Below, in pieces: positions 21,272 through 29,575 of a stretch of DNA of 64,000 nucleotides. How positions within the stretch are numbered: position 1 is the first letter of the stretch; each line of letters opens with the position of its first letter. The stretch is from NCBI GenBank assembly GCA_036499825.1, contig DASYCZ010000026.1, positions 310,001-374,000 of the forward strand, read 5' to 3'. The notes beneath the pieces are model-generated. The model saw only the letters and a program-made list of their open reading frames with translations. It did not search any database and had not been told where the DNA came from. The translations under genes were made by a program, and so were the position numbers. Source of the stretch: Paradevosia sp036499825. GTDB taxonomy: Bacteria > Pseudomonadota > Alphaproteobacteria > Rhizobiales > Devosiaceae.

Positions 21272-22399
21272 CTATTCTGCGGGGTGAAGGGTCTGCGCAT
21301 TGGGTCGTTGCAGGAAACGGAAGCGCAAATAATTCCAGAGCGCAAGCGTCGTGTAGGTCACCGGCACATAGGTGAAGCCACGCTTGATGAAGAACAGCGT
21401 GATGCCGACTGCCGTCGCTGCGCTCATGCCGCCCTTGCCCATTGCGGAGGTGAAGGCCGCAGGCACGATATGACGATAGATCACGGCGCCGGAAAGGTAA
21501 TAGCCTATGGCGCGCGCGGCAAAAGCCCGTTTGGAGGCGGCGTAATCCTTGAGTTCGTCCATGCCGAGATCACCATGCAATTCCACCTCCGAGCCCAGGC
21601 CCCAAACCTCTGGGGGTGTCAGGCGGTCGCGGCCGATGGCGGTAAACAGGTCGATGAGATCGGTGGGCGTGCGATAATTGGCGTTCCAGCAGTCCTCGGA
21701 CTTGGCGCCATGGGCGAGGATCAGCACATCCGCCCGTTCAAGCTTTTCGCGCATGCGTTCGTAGTCGCCAGGGGCGAAATCGACACCCGATTTGGCTGTC
21801 TCGACGACACCTCCAAGCTCTTGCAGGCGCTTGACCATGGCTGAACCGTAAGCGCCGCTGGCACCGGTGACGAGATAGTGCCGGCCCTCGATCTGCTGGC
21901 CCGTACCGGCGAAGAGATCGAACAGATTGAAGAAGGACGAGAAGAAGTTGTGGGGATAGACGTGGTGCAGCGCGTGATAGGAAGCGTTGACCCACCACAA
22001 CGGCCGCTGGCCATCGAGCCGGTCCATCGACATGTGGTTGAAATCCATGCCTTCCTCGCGAATGGTGCCCACCAGCATGATGGTGCGCAACACCGCGATC
22101 GCGGCGACTGGCGGCCATGGGAAGACAATGAGGAAGATGACCGTCCCCGCCATCGAGGTCACGTATTCGGGCAGGATGTGGAACCAGAAGTTCTCCCGAA
22201 CGTAGCGCGGGTTGATCTGCATGTTCCGATCCAGGAACTTGTGATGCACCCAGTGCCATGAAGAGAACAGGCGCAGCAGGCGGAAGCGCGACTTTTCCCA
22301 GCGATGCAACAGATAGTGCAGGATGTCGAAAAGCAGGGTCGAAACGAGGAATACGATGGCAGCTTCGAGAGCGAACAGAACTATGCCCCAAAGGGTCAT
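21272..22399 (-). CDS. Fused fatty acid hydroxylase/sterol desaturase domain and SDR domain
   Basis: 375 residues with a good GGAGA ribosome site. The N-terminal half (1-170) is a membrane di-iron hydroxylase/desaturase-like domain with histidine clusters HYLLH (28-32), HWVHH (49-53) and YHALHH, and several hydrophobic helices. The C-terminal half (from about 172) starts LVTGASGAYGSAMVKRL, a Rossmann glycine motif, and carries YAASK, the tyrosine-lysine pair of SDR enzymes; two hydrophobic stretches near the end may anchor it. The usual SDR middle is divergent (ILAHGAKSEDCWNANYRTP). Such fusions are known from bacteria as bifunctional sterol desaturase/short-chain dehydrogenases. The lipid substrate is unknown; Fe-dependent hydroxylation followed by oxidation is an inference. 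Confidence 0.8.
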   Translation of the reverse strand: MTLWGIVLFALEAAIVFLVSTLLFDILHYLLHRWEKSRFRLLRLFSSWHWVHHKFLDRNMQINPRYVRENFWFHILPEYVTSMAGTVIFLIVFPWPPVAAIAVLRTIMLVGTIREEGMDFNHMSMDRLDGQRPLWWVNASYHALHHVYPHNFFSSFFNLFDLFAGTGQQIEGRHYLVTGASGAYGSAMVKRLQELGGVVETAKSGVDFAPGDYERMREKLERADVLILAHGAKSEDCWNANYRTPTDLIDLFTAIGRDRLTPPEVWGLGSEVELHGDLGMDELKDYAASKRAFAARAIGYYLSGAVIYRHIVPAAFTSAMGKGGMSAATAVGITLFFIKRGFTYVPVTYTTLALWNYLRFRFLQRPNAQTLHPAE

Positions 22400-22481
22400 T
22401 GCGGTCTCCTGACGGTCTTCGAGATGCGTCGTGGCTCCGAATATCGGCTCTCAGTGCCATCCCCACAAGGTGCGAGTCAAA

Positions 22482-23660
22482 TCAGTCGTGGGTTATTGGG
22501 ACGTCGCCTTTTCGGAAGGGCGTGTACTCGTCGAGAACTTCCTGTTGATGTTCCACGGCGCGACGTTCCTGCTCGAGGTAGTCGGCAATGGCACGCCTGA
22601 GGCCAGGATGGGCGATCCAGTGGGCGGAGCGGGTTGTCGACGGCGCATAGCCGCGAGCCAGCTTGTGCTCGCCCTGGGCGCCGGCTTCGACCGTGGCCAG
22701 CTTGTGCTGAATGGCGAAATCGATGGACTGGTAGTAGCAAAGTTCGAAATGCAGGAACGGCACGTCCCGCGTTGCCCCCCAGTAGCGGCCATAGAGCGTG
22801 TCCTTGCCGATGAGGTTCAGCGTGCCCGCAATGGCTTCGTCCCCGTCATAGGTGAACATCAGCACGATGCGGTCGGCCATGGCGGCAGAAAGGAGCGAGA
22901 AGAAGCGCCGGTTGAGATAGGGGCGGCCCCATTTGCGGCTGCCGGTATCCTGGTAGAACTGGAAGAATTCGTCCCAGTGATGTTCCTTGAGGTCGGAGCC
23001 GGTGATCCATTTCACCGTCAACCCATCGGCCAGCGCATCCCGACGCTCGCGGCGCAGCACCTTGCGCTTGCGCGAGGCGAGCGTATCGAGGAAACCATCG
23101 AAATTGTCGAAGCCCTGATTGTGCCAGTGATACTGGGTATCGATGCGGTTGAGCCAGCCTGAACTGGCCGCCAGATCAGCCTCGATCTCGGGAATGAAGG
23201 TGGCGTGAACCGAGGAGGCCCCGCGCTGGTTGGCAAGGGTCTCCGCAGTCGTCAGCAGGGCCCGCTCGATGGCTGGATCGCCTCCAGGCACCAGCAGCTT
23301 GGGCGCCGTCACGGGCGTGAATGGCACAGACGATTGCAGTTTTGGATAATACTCGCCCCCGGCCCGGGTAAAGGCATCGGCCCAGGCATGATCGAAGACG
23401 TATTCACCTTGCGAATGCGACTTGAGGAAAAGCGGCATCAGTCCGACAGGCTTGCCGCCATCCTGCAGCAGCAGATGTTGCGGTTGCCAGCCGGTACCGG
23501 CGTTGGCGCTGCCCGATTGCTCGAGCGCGAGGAAAAAAGCGTGATCCAGAAACGGGTTATCCGGCTTGCCTTGCGTTGAGGGGAGCATGCCGTTCCACGT
23601 GGCCGCCGGAATGTCGGCGGTCGCGACGTGAACGGTCGCGGTGAGTTCGGCATCAGGCAC
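22482..23660 (-). CDS. FemAB-like GNAT protein (DUF482/peptidogalycan biosynthesis type)
   Basis: 392 residues from GTG 23660, which overlaps the end of the GDPD gene by 8 nt; an ATG 48 nt upstream would sit inside that gene. The sequence has the double-GNAT layout of DUF482/FemAB-like proteins: NPFLDHAFFLALEQSGSANA, the VFDHAWADAFTRAGGEYYPK region, RKRKVLRRERRDAL, then WGRPYLNRRFF and the C-terminal LYGRYWGATRDVPFLHFELC, followed by a KLARGYAPSTTRSAHW stretch. Members are proposed to attach aminoacyl groups to a lipid or wall precursor, but the function of this group is untested. Soluble. Cotranscribed with the GDPD and RidA genes. Confidence 0.88.
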   Translation of the reverse strand: MPDAELTATVHVATADIPAATWNGMLPSTQGKPDNPFLDHAFFLALEQSGSANAGTGWQPQHLLLQDGGKPVGLMPLFLKSHSQGEYVFDHAWADAFTRAGGEYYPKLQSSVPFTPVTAPKLLVPGGDPAIERALLTTAETLANQRGASSVHATFIPEIEADLAASSGWLNRIDTQYHWHNQGFDNFDGFLDTLASRKRKVLRRERRDALADGLTVKWITGSDLKEHHWDEFFQFYQDTGSRKWGRPYLNRRFFSLLSAAMADRIVLMFTYDGDEAIAGTLNLIGKDTLYGRYWGATRDVPFLHFELCYYQSIDFAIQHKLATVEAGAQGEHKLARGYAPSTTRSAHWIAHPGLRRAIADYLEQERRAVEHQQEVLDEYTPFRKGDVPITHD

Positions 23661-24411
23661 GGTCGGGGTCGAACCCTTCGAAGACGAGTTGGTCGGCGCG
23701 CGAGCCAACGGTGCGCGCCTCGGACGAACTCCGGATGGTCCAGGCGGTGACCGGCGCGCCCATGGCGCGGAAGAAGCGCACGGCCGGCAGGTCGAGGGCC
23801 TTCTGGTGACAGGAAATGAAATCGAAGCGTGACCAGGGTGCGTGGATCAAGTGGCGCAACTGGAAGCGCTGGGTGCTGGTCATGGTCGGATGCCAGTCGG
23901 GCTCATCGTAATTATAGGTGATGATGCCCACATGGCCGTTGAAGCCGGCGCGGCGAACCGCGGCGATCAGGTGCGGATCGAAGGATTCGAAGACCAGCGG
24001 TCCGTTGTAGTTTTTCACAGCGTTGGCCGCGACCTCGGCAAGCCTTGGAGTGTTGTCGTGGGTCTGCTGCTTGAGTTCGACCTGCAACAGGGTACGGCCC
24101 GCGGCCTGCTTGAGGAAGTCCTCGAAGGTCTGCGGGCAATCGCCCGCGGTGCTGCCCAGCAACGGGGTCGTCGTCATGTCCCTGAGGCTGGCATCGCGGA
24201 CGAAACCACTCTTGCCGGTCAACCGCTCACGGTCGTCGTCGTGAAAGACCACGGCGCTGCCGTCGCTGGTCAGCTGCAGGTCGCATTCGATGGCAAAGCC
24301 GCCTTCGATGGCCCGCTCGAAAGCGGACGCACTGTTCTCGATGATGCCGGCGACGCGGTCATGCAGGCCGCGATGGGCAATCGGACGATCGAAGACGGGT
24401 TTCCTGGCCAT
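23653..24411 (-). CDS. Glycerophosphodiester phosphodiesterase
   Basis: 252 residues. It hydrolyses glycerophosphodiesters to glycerol-3-phosphate and an alcohol. The catalytic start IAHRGLHD followed by EENSASAFERAIE-type sequence (ENSASAFERAIEGGFAIECD, VVFHDDDRERLTGKSG) has the histidine/arginine pair and the metal-binding glutamate/aspartate; the other active-site stretches follow. No signal peptide, so it acts in the cytoplasm like UgpQ. It sits between the RidA gene (3 bp gap) and the FemAB-like gene (8 nt overlap). The set may recycle phospholipid head groups, but this is only an association. Confidence 0.92.
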   Translation of the reverse strand: MARKPVFDRPIAHRGLHDRVAGIIENSASAFERAIEGGFAIECDLQLTSDGSAVVFHDDDRERLTGKSGFVRDASLRDMTTTPLLGSTAGDCPQTFEDFLKQAAGRTLLQVELKQQTHDNTPRLAEVAANAVKNYNGPLVFESFDPHLIAAVRRAGFNGHVGIITYNYDEPDWHPTMTSTQRFQLRHLIHAPWSRFDFISCHQKALDLPAVRFFRAMGAPVTAWTIRSSSEARTVGSRADQLVFEGFDPDRA

Positions 24412-24413
24412 GG

Positions 24414-24872
24414 CTACACTTCGATGATGGCTTCGATTTCCACCGCAGCGCCGAAGGGCAGGGCGCTGACGCCGAAGGCGGCGCGGGCATGCTTGCCCTT
24501 GTCGCCGAGCACGCCGACGATGAGGTTGGAAGCGCCGTTGGCTACGAGGTGGTGTTCGGTGAATTCGGGCGTCGAGGCGACGTAGACCGTCAGTTTCAGC
24601 ACGCGCTTGATGTCGTCGAGGGCGGTCCCGCCATTGTGGACGATCTGCGCCATGACGTTGAGGGCGGCCAGTTCGGCGGCGTTTCCACCCTGGACCACGT
24701 TCATGGTGTCACCCAGCCGTCCTTCGGCCACGCCGTTGTCGCCGGTGGAAATCTGCCCGGACACGTAGAGGATATTGCCGGAGCGGGTTACCGGGAGATA
24801 GCTGGCTACCGGAGCCCTCGCTGCCGGCAACTCGTAGCCATACTCGCGCAGTTTATCGATCGCCTTGGTCAT
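24414..24872 (-). CDS. RidA family protein (enamine/imine deaminase-like)
   Basis: 152 residues from ATG 24872, chosen because the family lead MTKAIDKLREYGYELP is there. RidA proteins deaminate reactive 2-aminoacrylate and related enamines. The chain shows LPVTRSGNILYVSGQIS, GGNAAELAALNVMAQI, KRVLKLTVYVAS, EHHLVANGASNLIVGVLGD and the end ARAAFGVSALPFGAAVEIEA, where the arginine of ARAA corresponds to the carboxylate-binding arginine of the family. This is the longer RidA branch with an N-terminal extension. The start overlaps the last 20 nt of dinB, so translation is coupled. Confidence 0.92.
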   Translation of the reverse strand: MTKAIDKLREYGYELPAARAPVASYLPVTRSGNILYVSGQISTGDNGVAEGRLGDTMNVVQGGNAAELAALNVMAQIVHNGGTALDDIKRVLKLTVYVASTPEFTEHHLVANGASNLIVGVLGDKGKHARAAFGVSALPFGAAVEIEAIIEV

Positions 24873-26190
24873 TTTCGTCGTTTCTTTCGGTGTCTTCTGC
24901 CGGTTTGGCGCGTTGTCTGGCGCGTCCGTAAAGTTTGCCGCGCACCACGGCATCATTGCCGAAGCGGGTGCGTACCCGGTCCATGGCGCGCTCGGCGGCG
25001 GCTTTGCGTGCAACGGACGGCTCGAGGAGGTCGGCGGGATCCTCGCCTGACGCGGCATCGAGGCCGGTGACGCCGATGCCGATCAGCCGGAAGGCCGTGC
25101 CGTCGATTTCGCGAGCCAGGAGTTGCACGCCGGTCTCATATAGAACGTTCGCCAGTTGCGTGGGGATCATCAAGGCCCGCGCGCGCGTACGCAAGCGAAA
25201 TCCCGAGGATTTGAGTTTGAGGTGCACGGTATCGCCCACCAACCCCTTGGACTTCAGCCTTTCCGACAGGCGTTCGGACAACGCCAGAAGCTCGGTGGAG
25301 AGGGCATCGAAGGCGCTGAGATCGGTGTTGAAGGTGGTTTCGCTCGAGACCGACTTCATTTCCCCGTCGGACGAAATGGCTCGGGAATCTTCCCCGCGGG
25401 ACAGGCGGGCGAGGCGAGCGCCCATTTCGCCGTAGCGCCGCATGAGATCGAGCGGCGGGTGATTCTGCAGCTGCCTGATGGTGGTGAAGCCATCCTTGCG
25501 CAGCGTTTCCGCGAAGATCTTGCCGACGCCGTAGATCAGGCTGATGGGTTTGGGCGCGAGGAACTCCATGGTCTCGCTGGCGCCGATGACGGCGAAGCCG
25601 CGTGGCTTGTCGAGATCGGAGGCGACCTTGGCGAGGAACTTGTTGTGGCTGAGGCCGATCGACACGGTGATGCCCAGTTCCGTTTCGACCCGCTTGGCCA
25701 AACGCGCCAGAACCACGGCGGGCGGGGATTTATGCAGCGCTTGCGTGCCGGAAAGGTCGAGGAACGCCTCGTCGATGGAGAGCGGCTGCACCAGTGGCGT
25801 CAGATCGTTCATCATGACGCGGATCTGCTGGCTGACGCCGACATATTTGGCCATGTTGGGTTTCAGCACCACGGCGTCGGGACACAGCCGCCTGGCCGTG
25901 AACATCGGCATGGCCGAGCGGACGCCGCTCTGCCGGGCGATATAGCAGCAGGTCGAGACGACGCCGCGCGTGGCGCCGCCTATGATCAGTGGCTTGTCGG
26001 CCAGCGAGGGATCGTCACGCTTTTCGATCGAAGCATAGAAAGCGTCGCAATCGAGATGGGCGATGGTGAGATCGAACAGTTCGGCATGGCTGACGATGCG
26101 CGGAGAGCCGCATTCCCGACAACGCGTCGGCGCCGCCGCTGCAGTGCCGAAGGCGGAGCAATCGCGGCAAAGAAATGGGATGCCCGCCAT
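24853..26190 (-). CDS. dinB: DNA polymerase IV (DinB) with N-terminal zinc-ribbon-like extension
   Basis: 445 residues from ATG 26190 (MAGIPFLCRD); an alternative 78 nt upstream would lie in the DUF3572 gene. Y-family polymerase for translesion synthesis. After a CRDC...CREC cysteine pair set (CRDCSAFGTAAAAPTRCREC), the palm begins at IAHLDCDAFYASIEKRDDP with its metal aspartate and steric-gate tyrosine region. VQPLSIDEAFLDLSG supplies the catalytic SIDEA motif. Thumb (KPISLIYGVGKIFAETL) and little-finger domains follow. The extension occurs in rhizobial DinB proteins. No LexA box was seen upstream. The gene sits 8 bp after the DUF3572 gene. Confidence 0.93.
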   Translation of the reverse strand: MAGIPFLCRDCSAFGTAAAAPTRCRECGSPRIVSHAELFDLTIAHLDCDAFYASIEKRDDPSLADKPLIIGGATRGVVSTCCYIARQSGVRSAMPMFTARRLCPDAVVLKPNMAKYVGVSQQIRVMMNDLTPLVQPLSIDEAFLDLSGTQALHKSPPAVVLARLAKRVETELGITVSIGLSHNKFLAKVASDLDKPRGFAVIGASETMEFLAPKPISLIYGVGKIFAETLRKDGFTTIRQLQNHPPLDLMRRYGEMGARLARLSRGEDSRAISSDGEMKSVSSETTFNTDLSAFDALSTELLALSERLSERLKSKGLVGDTVHLKLKSSGFRLRTRARALMIPTQLANVLYETGVQLLAREIDGTAFRLIGIGVTGLDAASGEDPADLLEPSVARKAAAERAMDRVRTRFGNDAVVRGKLYGRARQRAKPAEDTERNDENDQGDR

Positions 26191-26198
26191 GAGCAACC

Positions 26199-26477
26199 TT
26201 ACCCCGACGGGTTGAGCTTGGCCCAGACCCGCATGAACGAGTCGGGTGTGAGGTTGTTGTTGGCGCACAGCGCCAGCAGCAAGGGCTCGTTCGCGGCAAA
26301 ATAATCGATGAGGCCGCTTCCGAAATGATCGGAGCCGATCGATGCGCGCAGGCTGGCAGAATCATAGCCCGCATGGGACATGAAGGTGCCCAGCTCTTCG
26401 GGGTTCTCAACGAGATAGCCGAGGCATAATTCGGCCAATTGGCCGGCATCGGGAAGGTTGGGTTTCAGACGGTTCAC
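26199..26477 (-). CDS. DUF3572 family protein
   Basis: 92 residues. It is an all-helical small protein: LAELCLGYLVENPEELGTFM, a helix with SHAGYDSASLRA, and DYFAANEPLLLALCANNNLT followed by DSFMRVWAKLNPSG. This is the DUF3572 pattern found in Alphaproteobacteria next to divK or dinB; the function is unknown. No signal peptide. It is divergent from divK (102 bp between start codons) and lies 8 bp ahead of dinB, so they probably share a promoter on the minus strand. Confidence 0.88.
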   Translation of the reverse strand: MNRLKPNLPDAGQLAELCLGYLVENPEELGTFMSHAGYDSASLRASIGSDHFGSGLIDYFAANEPLLLALCANNNLTPDSFMRVWAKLNPSG

Positions 26478-26579
26478 GGCTGGCTCGCTTCTGCTTCTTT
26501 AACGGGTTGATGTTAGCCCACGTATCGGGCAAAACGAAGTGTCGGCGCCAGTTTGACTGGCGCGCCAAAGCGAGGACGC

Positions 26580-26951
26580 ATGGCCAAGACCGTGATGATC
26601 GTTGAAGACAATGAGCTCAACATGAAGCTCTTCAACGATCTGCTGGAATCGCGCGGCTACTCTGTTATCCAGACCCGTAACGGCATGGAAGCGCTGGGGC
26701 TTGCCCGCGCGCATCATCCCGATCTCATCCTCATGGATATTCAGTTGCCTGAGGTTTCGGGCCTGGTCGTCACCAAGTGGCTGAAGGAAGACGATGATCT
26801 CGCGTCCATCCCGGTCATTGCCGTGACGGCGTTCGCCATGAAGGGCGACGAAGAGCGAATTTTGCAGGGCGGTTGTGAGGGTTACATCTCCAAGCCGATC
26901 TCCGTACCTCACTTTTTAGAAACTATTGCACGCTACATTGGGCCGGCTTGA
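26580..26951 (+). CDS. divK: Single-domain response regulator DivK
   Basis: 123 residues from the ATG giving MAKTVMIVEDNELNMKLFND. DivK, phosphorylated at aspartate 53 (LILMDIQLPEVSG), works with DivJ/PleC/CckA/DivL to control CtrA and asymmetric division in Alphaproteobacteria. The full receiver layout is present: acid pair ED, TAFAMKGDEERILQGGCEGY with the switch threonine, and the lysine in ISKPISVPHF. No output domain. An in-frame ATG 27 nt upstream is less likely. The neighbouring pleD gene is the classic partner, transcribed in the same direction about 180 bp later. Confidence 0.95.
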   Translation: MAKTVMIVEDNELNMKLFNDLLESRGYSVIQTRNGMEALGLARAHHPDLILMDIQLPEVSGLVVTKWLKEDDDLASIPVIAVTAFAMKGDEERILQGGCEGYISKPISVPHFLETIARYIGPA

Positions 26952-27129
26952 GGGGCAGCGCAATCCGGTGGTTTGAGGCGTAGTCGTATGTCTTTTTCCA
27001 TCGATCGGCGTCCCGTGGCGAGTTCGACAGCGGGTCTTTAAATCCACATGATCGACGCGCGACGAGAAGGCGGCCCAGTGTCGCCGCTGTTGCGTATGGT
27101 CGATCAGTAGTGCTGGGAGCAGGCAGTCC

Positions 27130-28500
27130 TTGACGGCGCGTGTGCTGATCGTTGACGATATTCCGACCAATGTGCGGCTGCTCGAGGCACGGTTGACGGC
27201 GGAATATTTCGAAGTGGCGACCGCCGCTTCGGGGCGTGAGGCGTTGGCCATCTGCGATACCTCCGATATCGACATCGTGCTGCTCGATGTCATGATGCCC
27301 GAGATGGATGGCTTCGAGGTCTGCGCAAGGCTCAAGGCCAATCCCAGGACCCACCACATTCCCGTCTTGATGGTCACGGCGCTCGACCAGCCATCCGACC
27401 GCGTGCGCGGCCTGGAAGTGGGTGCCGATGATTTCCTGACCAAGCCCGTCGATGACGTGCAGCTGATGGCGCGCGTCAAGAGCCTGGTGCGGCTGAAGGC
27501 GCTGACCGACGAGTTGCGCGCCCGTGCGGTTACCGGCCAGCAGATCGCGGCGGAAGACACCCTGCGGGCGATGGATTCCATCCAGACCGAAGGTGGCCGG
27601 GTGCTGGTGATCGACAGCGAGGCGCGACACGCCGAACGGATCGCGGGCTATCTCAGGGATCACAACCAGGTCGACGTGCTGACCAATCCGGGCGATGCCG
27701 TGCTGCAGATCGGCACCGGCGATTTCGAGCTGGCGCTGGTCAGCATGTCGCTCGGCGATTTCGATCCGCTGCGCATCTGCTCACAGATGCGGACGCTCGA
27801 GCAGGGCCGCACCTTGCCGATCATTCTCATCGCAGAAGAAGGCGACCGGGCTCGGGTCGTTCGTGGTCTCGATCTCGGCGTCAACGACTTCATCATGCGG
27901 CCCGTCGAACGCAACGAATTGTCGGCGCGGGTGCGGACGCAAATCCGGCGGCAGCGCTATACGGTCGAGTTGCGCGAAAGCGTGAACAACACGCTGGCGC
28001 TGGCGGTCACGGACGAGCTGACAGGTCTTTACAATCGCCGGTACTTCGAGCGCCACCTGGCACTGATGCTGCACAAGGCGCAGGATCAGGATCGCGACAT
28101 GGCGGTGATGCTCATCGACATGGATTTCTTCAAGGCCGTCAACGATACGCATGGCCATGATGTCGGCGATTCCGTGCTGAAGGAATTCGCGCTCCGCCTG
28201 CGCCGCAATATCCGCGGTGTGGATCTTGCCTGCCGCTATGGCGGCGAGGAATTCGTGGTGCTGATGCCGGACACCGACTACCGGCAAGCCCAGAATGTCG
28301 CCGAGCGCGTTCGCGCGGCCGTTGCCGAACGGAGTTTCGAAGTCGGTGCCGACCGAGCCCTGCCGGTGACCGTATCGGTCGGCGTGGCGCTGAACGAAGC
28401 CGATAGCGATACGCCCGAAATGGTGCTCAAGCGCGCTGATATCGCGCTCTATCGCGCCAAGCGGGAAGGCCGCAACCGGGTCGTGTTCGACGCCGCCTGA
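27130..28500 (+). CDS. pleD: PleD, response regulator diguanylate cyclase
   Basis: 456 residues with a TTG start (MTARVLIVDDIPTNVRLLEA). The first receiver domain has phospho-acceptor aspartate 53 (IVLLDVMMPEMDG), TALDQPSDR and KPVDDVQL. A second receiver (about 155-270, lacking the full acid set) serves dimerisation. The GGDEF domain has DELTGLYNRRYF, the GGEEF active site at 371-375 and an RxxD inhibition site (RGVD) five residues before. It makes c-di-GMP on phosphorylation, driving polar differentiation and the loss of flagella in Caulobacter. It follows divK (178 bp gap, no gene inside), the common Alphaproteobacterial order. The message may or may not be shared. Confidence 0.95.
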   Translation: MTARVLIVDDIPTNVRLLEARLTAEYFEVATAASGREALAICDTSDIDIVLLDVMMPEMDGFEVCARLKANPRTHHIPVLMVTALDQPSDRVRGLEVGADDFLTKPVDDVQLMARVKSLVRLKALTDELRARAVTGQQIAAEDTLRAMDSIQTEGGRVLVIDSEARHAERIAGYLRDHNQVDVLTNPGDAVLQIGTGDFELALVSMSLGDFDPLRICSQMRTLEQGRTLPIILIAEEGDRARVVRGLDLGVNDFIMRPVERNELSARVRTQIRRQRYTVELRESVNNTLALAVTDELTGLYNRRYFERHLALMLHKAQDQDRDMAVMLIDMDFFKAVNDTHGHDVGDSVLKEFALRLRRNIRGVDLACRYGGEEFVVLMPDTDYRQAQNVAERVRAAVAERSFEVGADRALPVTVSVGVALNEADSDTPEMVLKRADIALYRAKREGRNRVVFDAA

Positions 28501-28780
28501 TGGCGGGCAATTGCTTAAAAAGCGCGGCCAGTAAGGTTACCACTTCATTATGAATCACCAAACGAGGCCCTGAGGCCTCGGAAACGCTTGAGTTTGGGGG
28601 CGTGTGGAGTAGGGTCCGGTCAAAGAGAAACGTCCTGTTTTCGACGTTCTCGATGCTCTCCCTACGGTTTCTCTCAGGTCCGCCGCAACTCCTGGGTTCC
28701 GTAGGGCGGCTGGTCCGAGTGGACAAGAGTGGCCTCTTCGACATGCCGCTCGGACCAGCCACTTTCCTTGCCGCCAAAGA
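28501..28780. other. Structured intergenic stretch between pleD and rpmG; no gene seen
   Basis: No coding frame with plausible features lies here. It holds several inverted repeats: GAGGC-CCTGA-GGCCTC near 28565 and a long hairpin at 28708-28760. An AT-rich patch lies near 28510-28550. The set could be a small RNA, or 3' regions of the two convergent genes. I did not recognise tmRNA, SRP RNA or RNase P signatures. Confidence 0.45.
28708..28760. other. Long hairpin candidate (possible ncRNA or 3' UTR element)
   Basis: GGCTGGTCCGAG (28708-28719) pairs perfectly with CTCGGACCAGCC (28749-28760). Within the loop AAGAG and CTCTT form an inner stem around TGGC. The whole is a nearly continuous stem of over 17 pairs with a few internal mismatches. 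It lies about 20 bp from the rpmG terminator. Confidence 0.6.
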
Positions 28781-28812
28781 AAAACCCCGCATCGAAAGAT
28801 GCGGGGTTTTTT
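28781..28812 (-). terminator. Rho-independent terminator of rpmG, usable in both directions
   Basis: AAAACCCCGCAT (28781-28792), loop CGAAAG, then ATGCGGGGTTTTTT (28799-28812). The 12-bp stem is flanked by A-run and T-run, so it can stop transcripts from both rpmG (minus strand) and the pleD side (plus strand). Confidence 0.9.
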
Positions 28813-28834
28813 CGTGCGCTACAGAGGTAGCAGA

Positions 28835-29002
28835 TTACTTGATCTTGGCTTCCTTGAAGTCGACATGCTTGCGCACGACCGGGTCGTACTTCTTCATGCT
28901 CATCTTCTCGGTCATGGTCCGGGAATTTTTCTTGGTCACGTAGTAGAAACCGGTGTCGGCGGTCGACACGAGCTTGATCTTGACGGAGGCGGCTTTTGCC
29001 AT
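28835..29002 (-). CDS. rpmG: 50S ribosomal protein L33
   Basis: 55 residues (MAKAASVKIKLVSTADTGFY, then VTKKNSRTMTEKMSMKKYDP and the usual VVRKHVDFKEAKIK end), the full length of alphaproteobacterial L33. It has no CxxC pairs, so this is the zinc-independent form. It is a component of the large ribosomal subunit near the E-site. The gene stands alone with its own terminator on the lower-coordinate side. The upstream neighbour at 29114 is divergent. Confidence 0.97.
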   Translation of the reverse strand: MAKAASVKIKLVSTADTGFYYVTKKNSRTMTEKMSMKKYDPVVRKHVDFKEAKIK

Positions 29003-29113
29003 AGTCGTTGTCCTTGGAAACAGCGGGCCGCACGATCTGGCGGGTGACGCTTGAAATTTGTCGGCAAACTACGGATTTTGACCCGATTGTCAAGACAAGG
29101 TCGTGCAAAGCGA

Positions 29114-29575
29114 ATGGTCGAGAGCGCTGAACTTTTAAAGAAATTGCAGATCAAGGCTGAAACCAGGCTTTGGCTGGTCAATGCACCCCCCGATATTGCA
29201 CAGGCGTTGCGGGCAGGTGCCGGGATCGAAACAGTCGAGGCGGGCGACGCCTATGACGGCGTCGTCGCTTTCTGCGAAAATCCCCCCGAGGTTGAAAGCT
29301 TCTCCCGGTCGGCACTGGCGGGCTTGCCGGACGATGGCCTGTTGTGGTTCGCCTACCGCAAAGGGGCGACGGGCAAAGCCGCGGGACTCAGCAGGGATGT
29401 AGGGTGGGATGCCCTGCTGCAGCAGGGCTATTGTCCGGTTCGCGCCGTCGCTATCGACGAAAATTGGACGGGCATGCGGTTCCGTCCCCTCGACAAGATC
29501 AAGAACCGCAATGATGGCCCGTCGTCGCGCGCCTGGACCGAGAAAATCGAGACGGCGCGAAAACCGGCTAGATGA
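29114..29575 (+). CDS. DUF3052-like hypothetical protein
   Basis: 153 residues from the ATG giving MVESAELLKKLQIKAETRLW; the frame continues upstream, but this start matches family layout better. It reads LWLVNAPPDIAQALRAGAGI, a DGVVAFCENPPEVESFS segment, then LPDDGLLWFAYRKGATGKAA and an ENWTGMRFRPLDKIK end. This pattern (a strand-helix protein with 'wl.naP', 'd.vv.f' and 'g.lw.ayrKg', ending in 'W.a.rFrp') resembles DUF3052-like proteins of unknown function. It has no membrane segment. It is convergent with the DUF983 gene, with an 8-nt overlap of the ends. Confidence 0.75.
   Translation: MVESAELLKKLQIKAETRLWLVNAPPDIAQALRAGAGIETVEAGDAYDGVVAFCENPPEVESFSRSALAGLPDDGLLWFAYRKGATGKAAGLSRDVGWDALLQQGYCPVRAVAIDENWTGMRFRPLDKIKNRNDGPSSRAWTEKIETARKPAR

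Noticed and set aside
26478..26579. CtrA-type TTAA-N7-TTAA site between the DUF3572 gene and divK
   Set aside because: Only a half-site (TTAAC) is present and the second half does not match at the right spacing.
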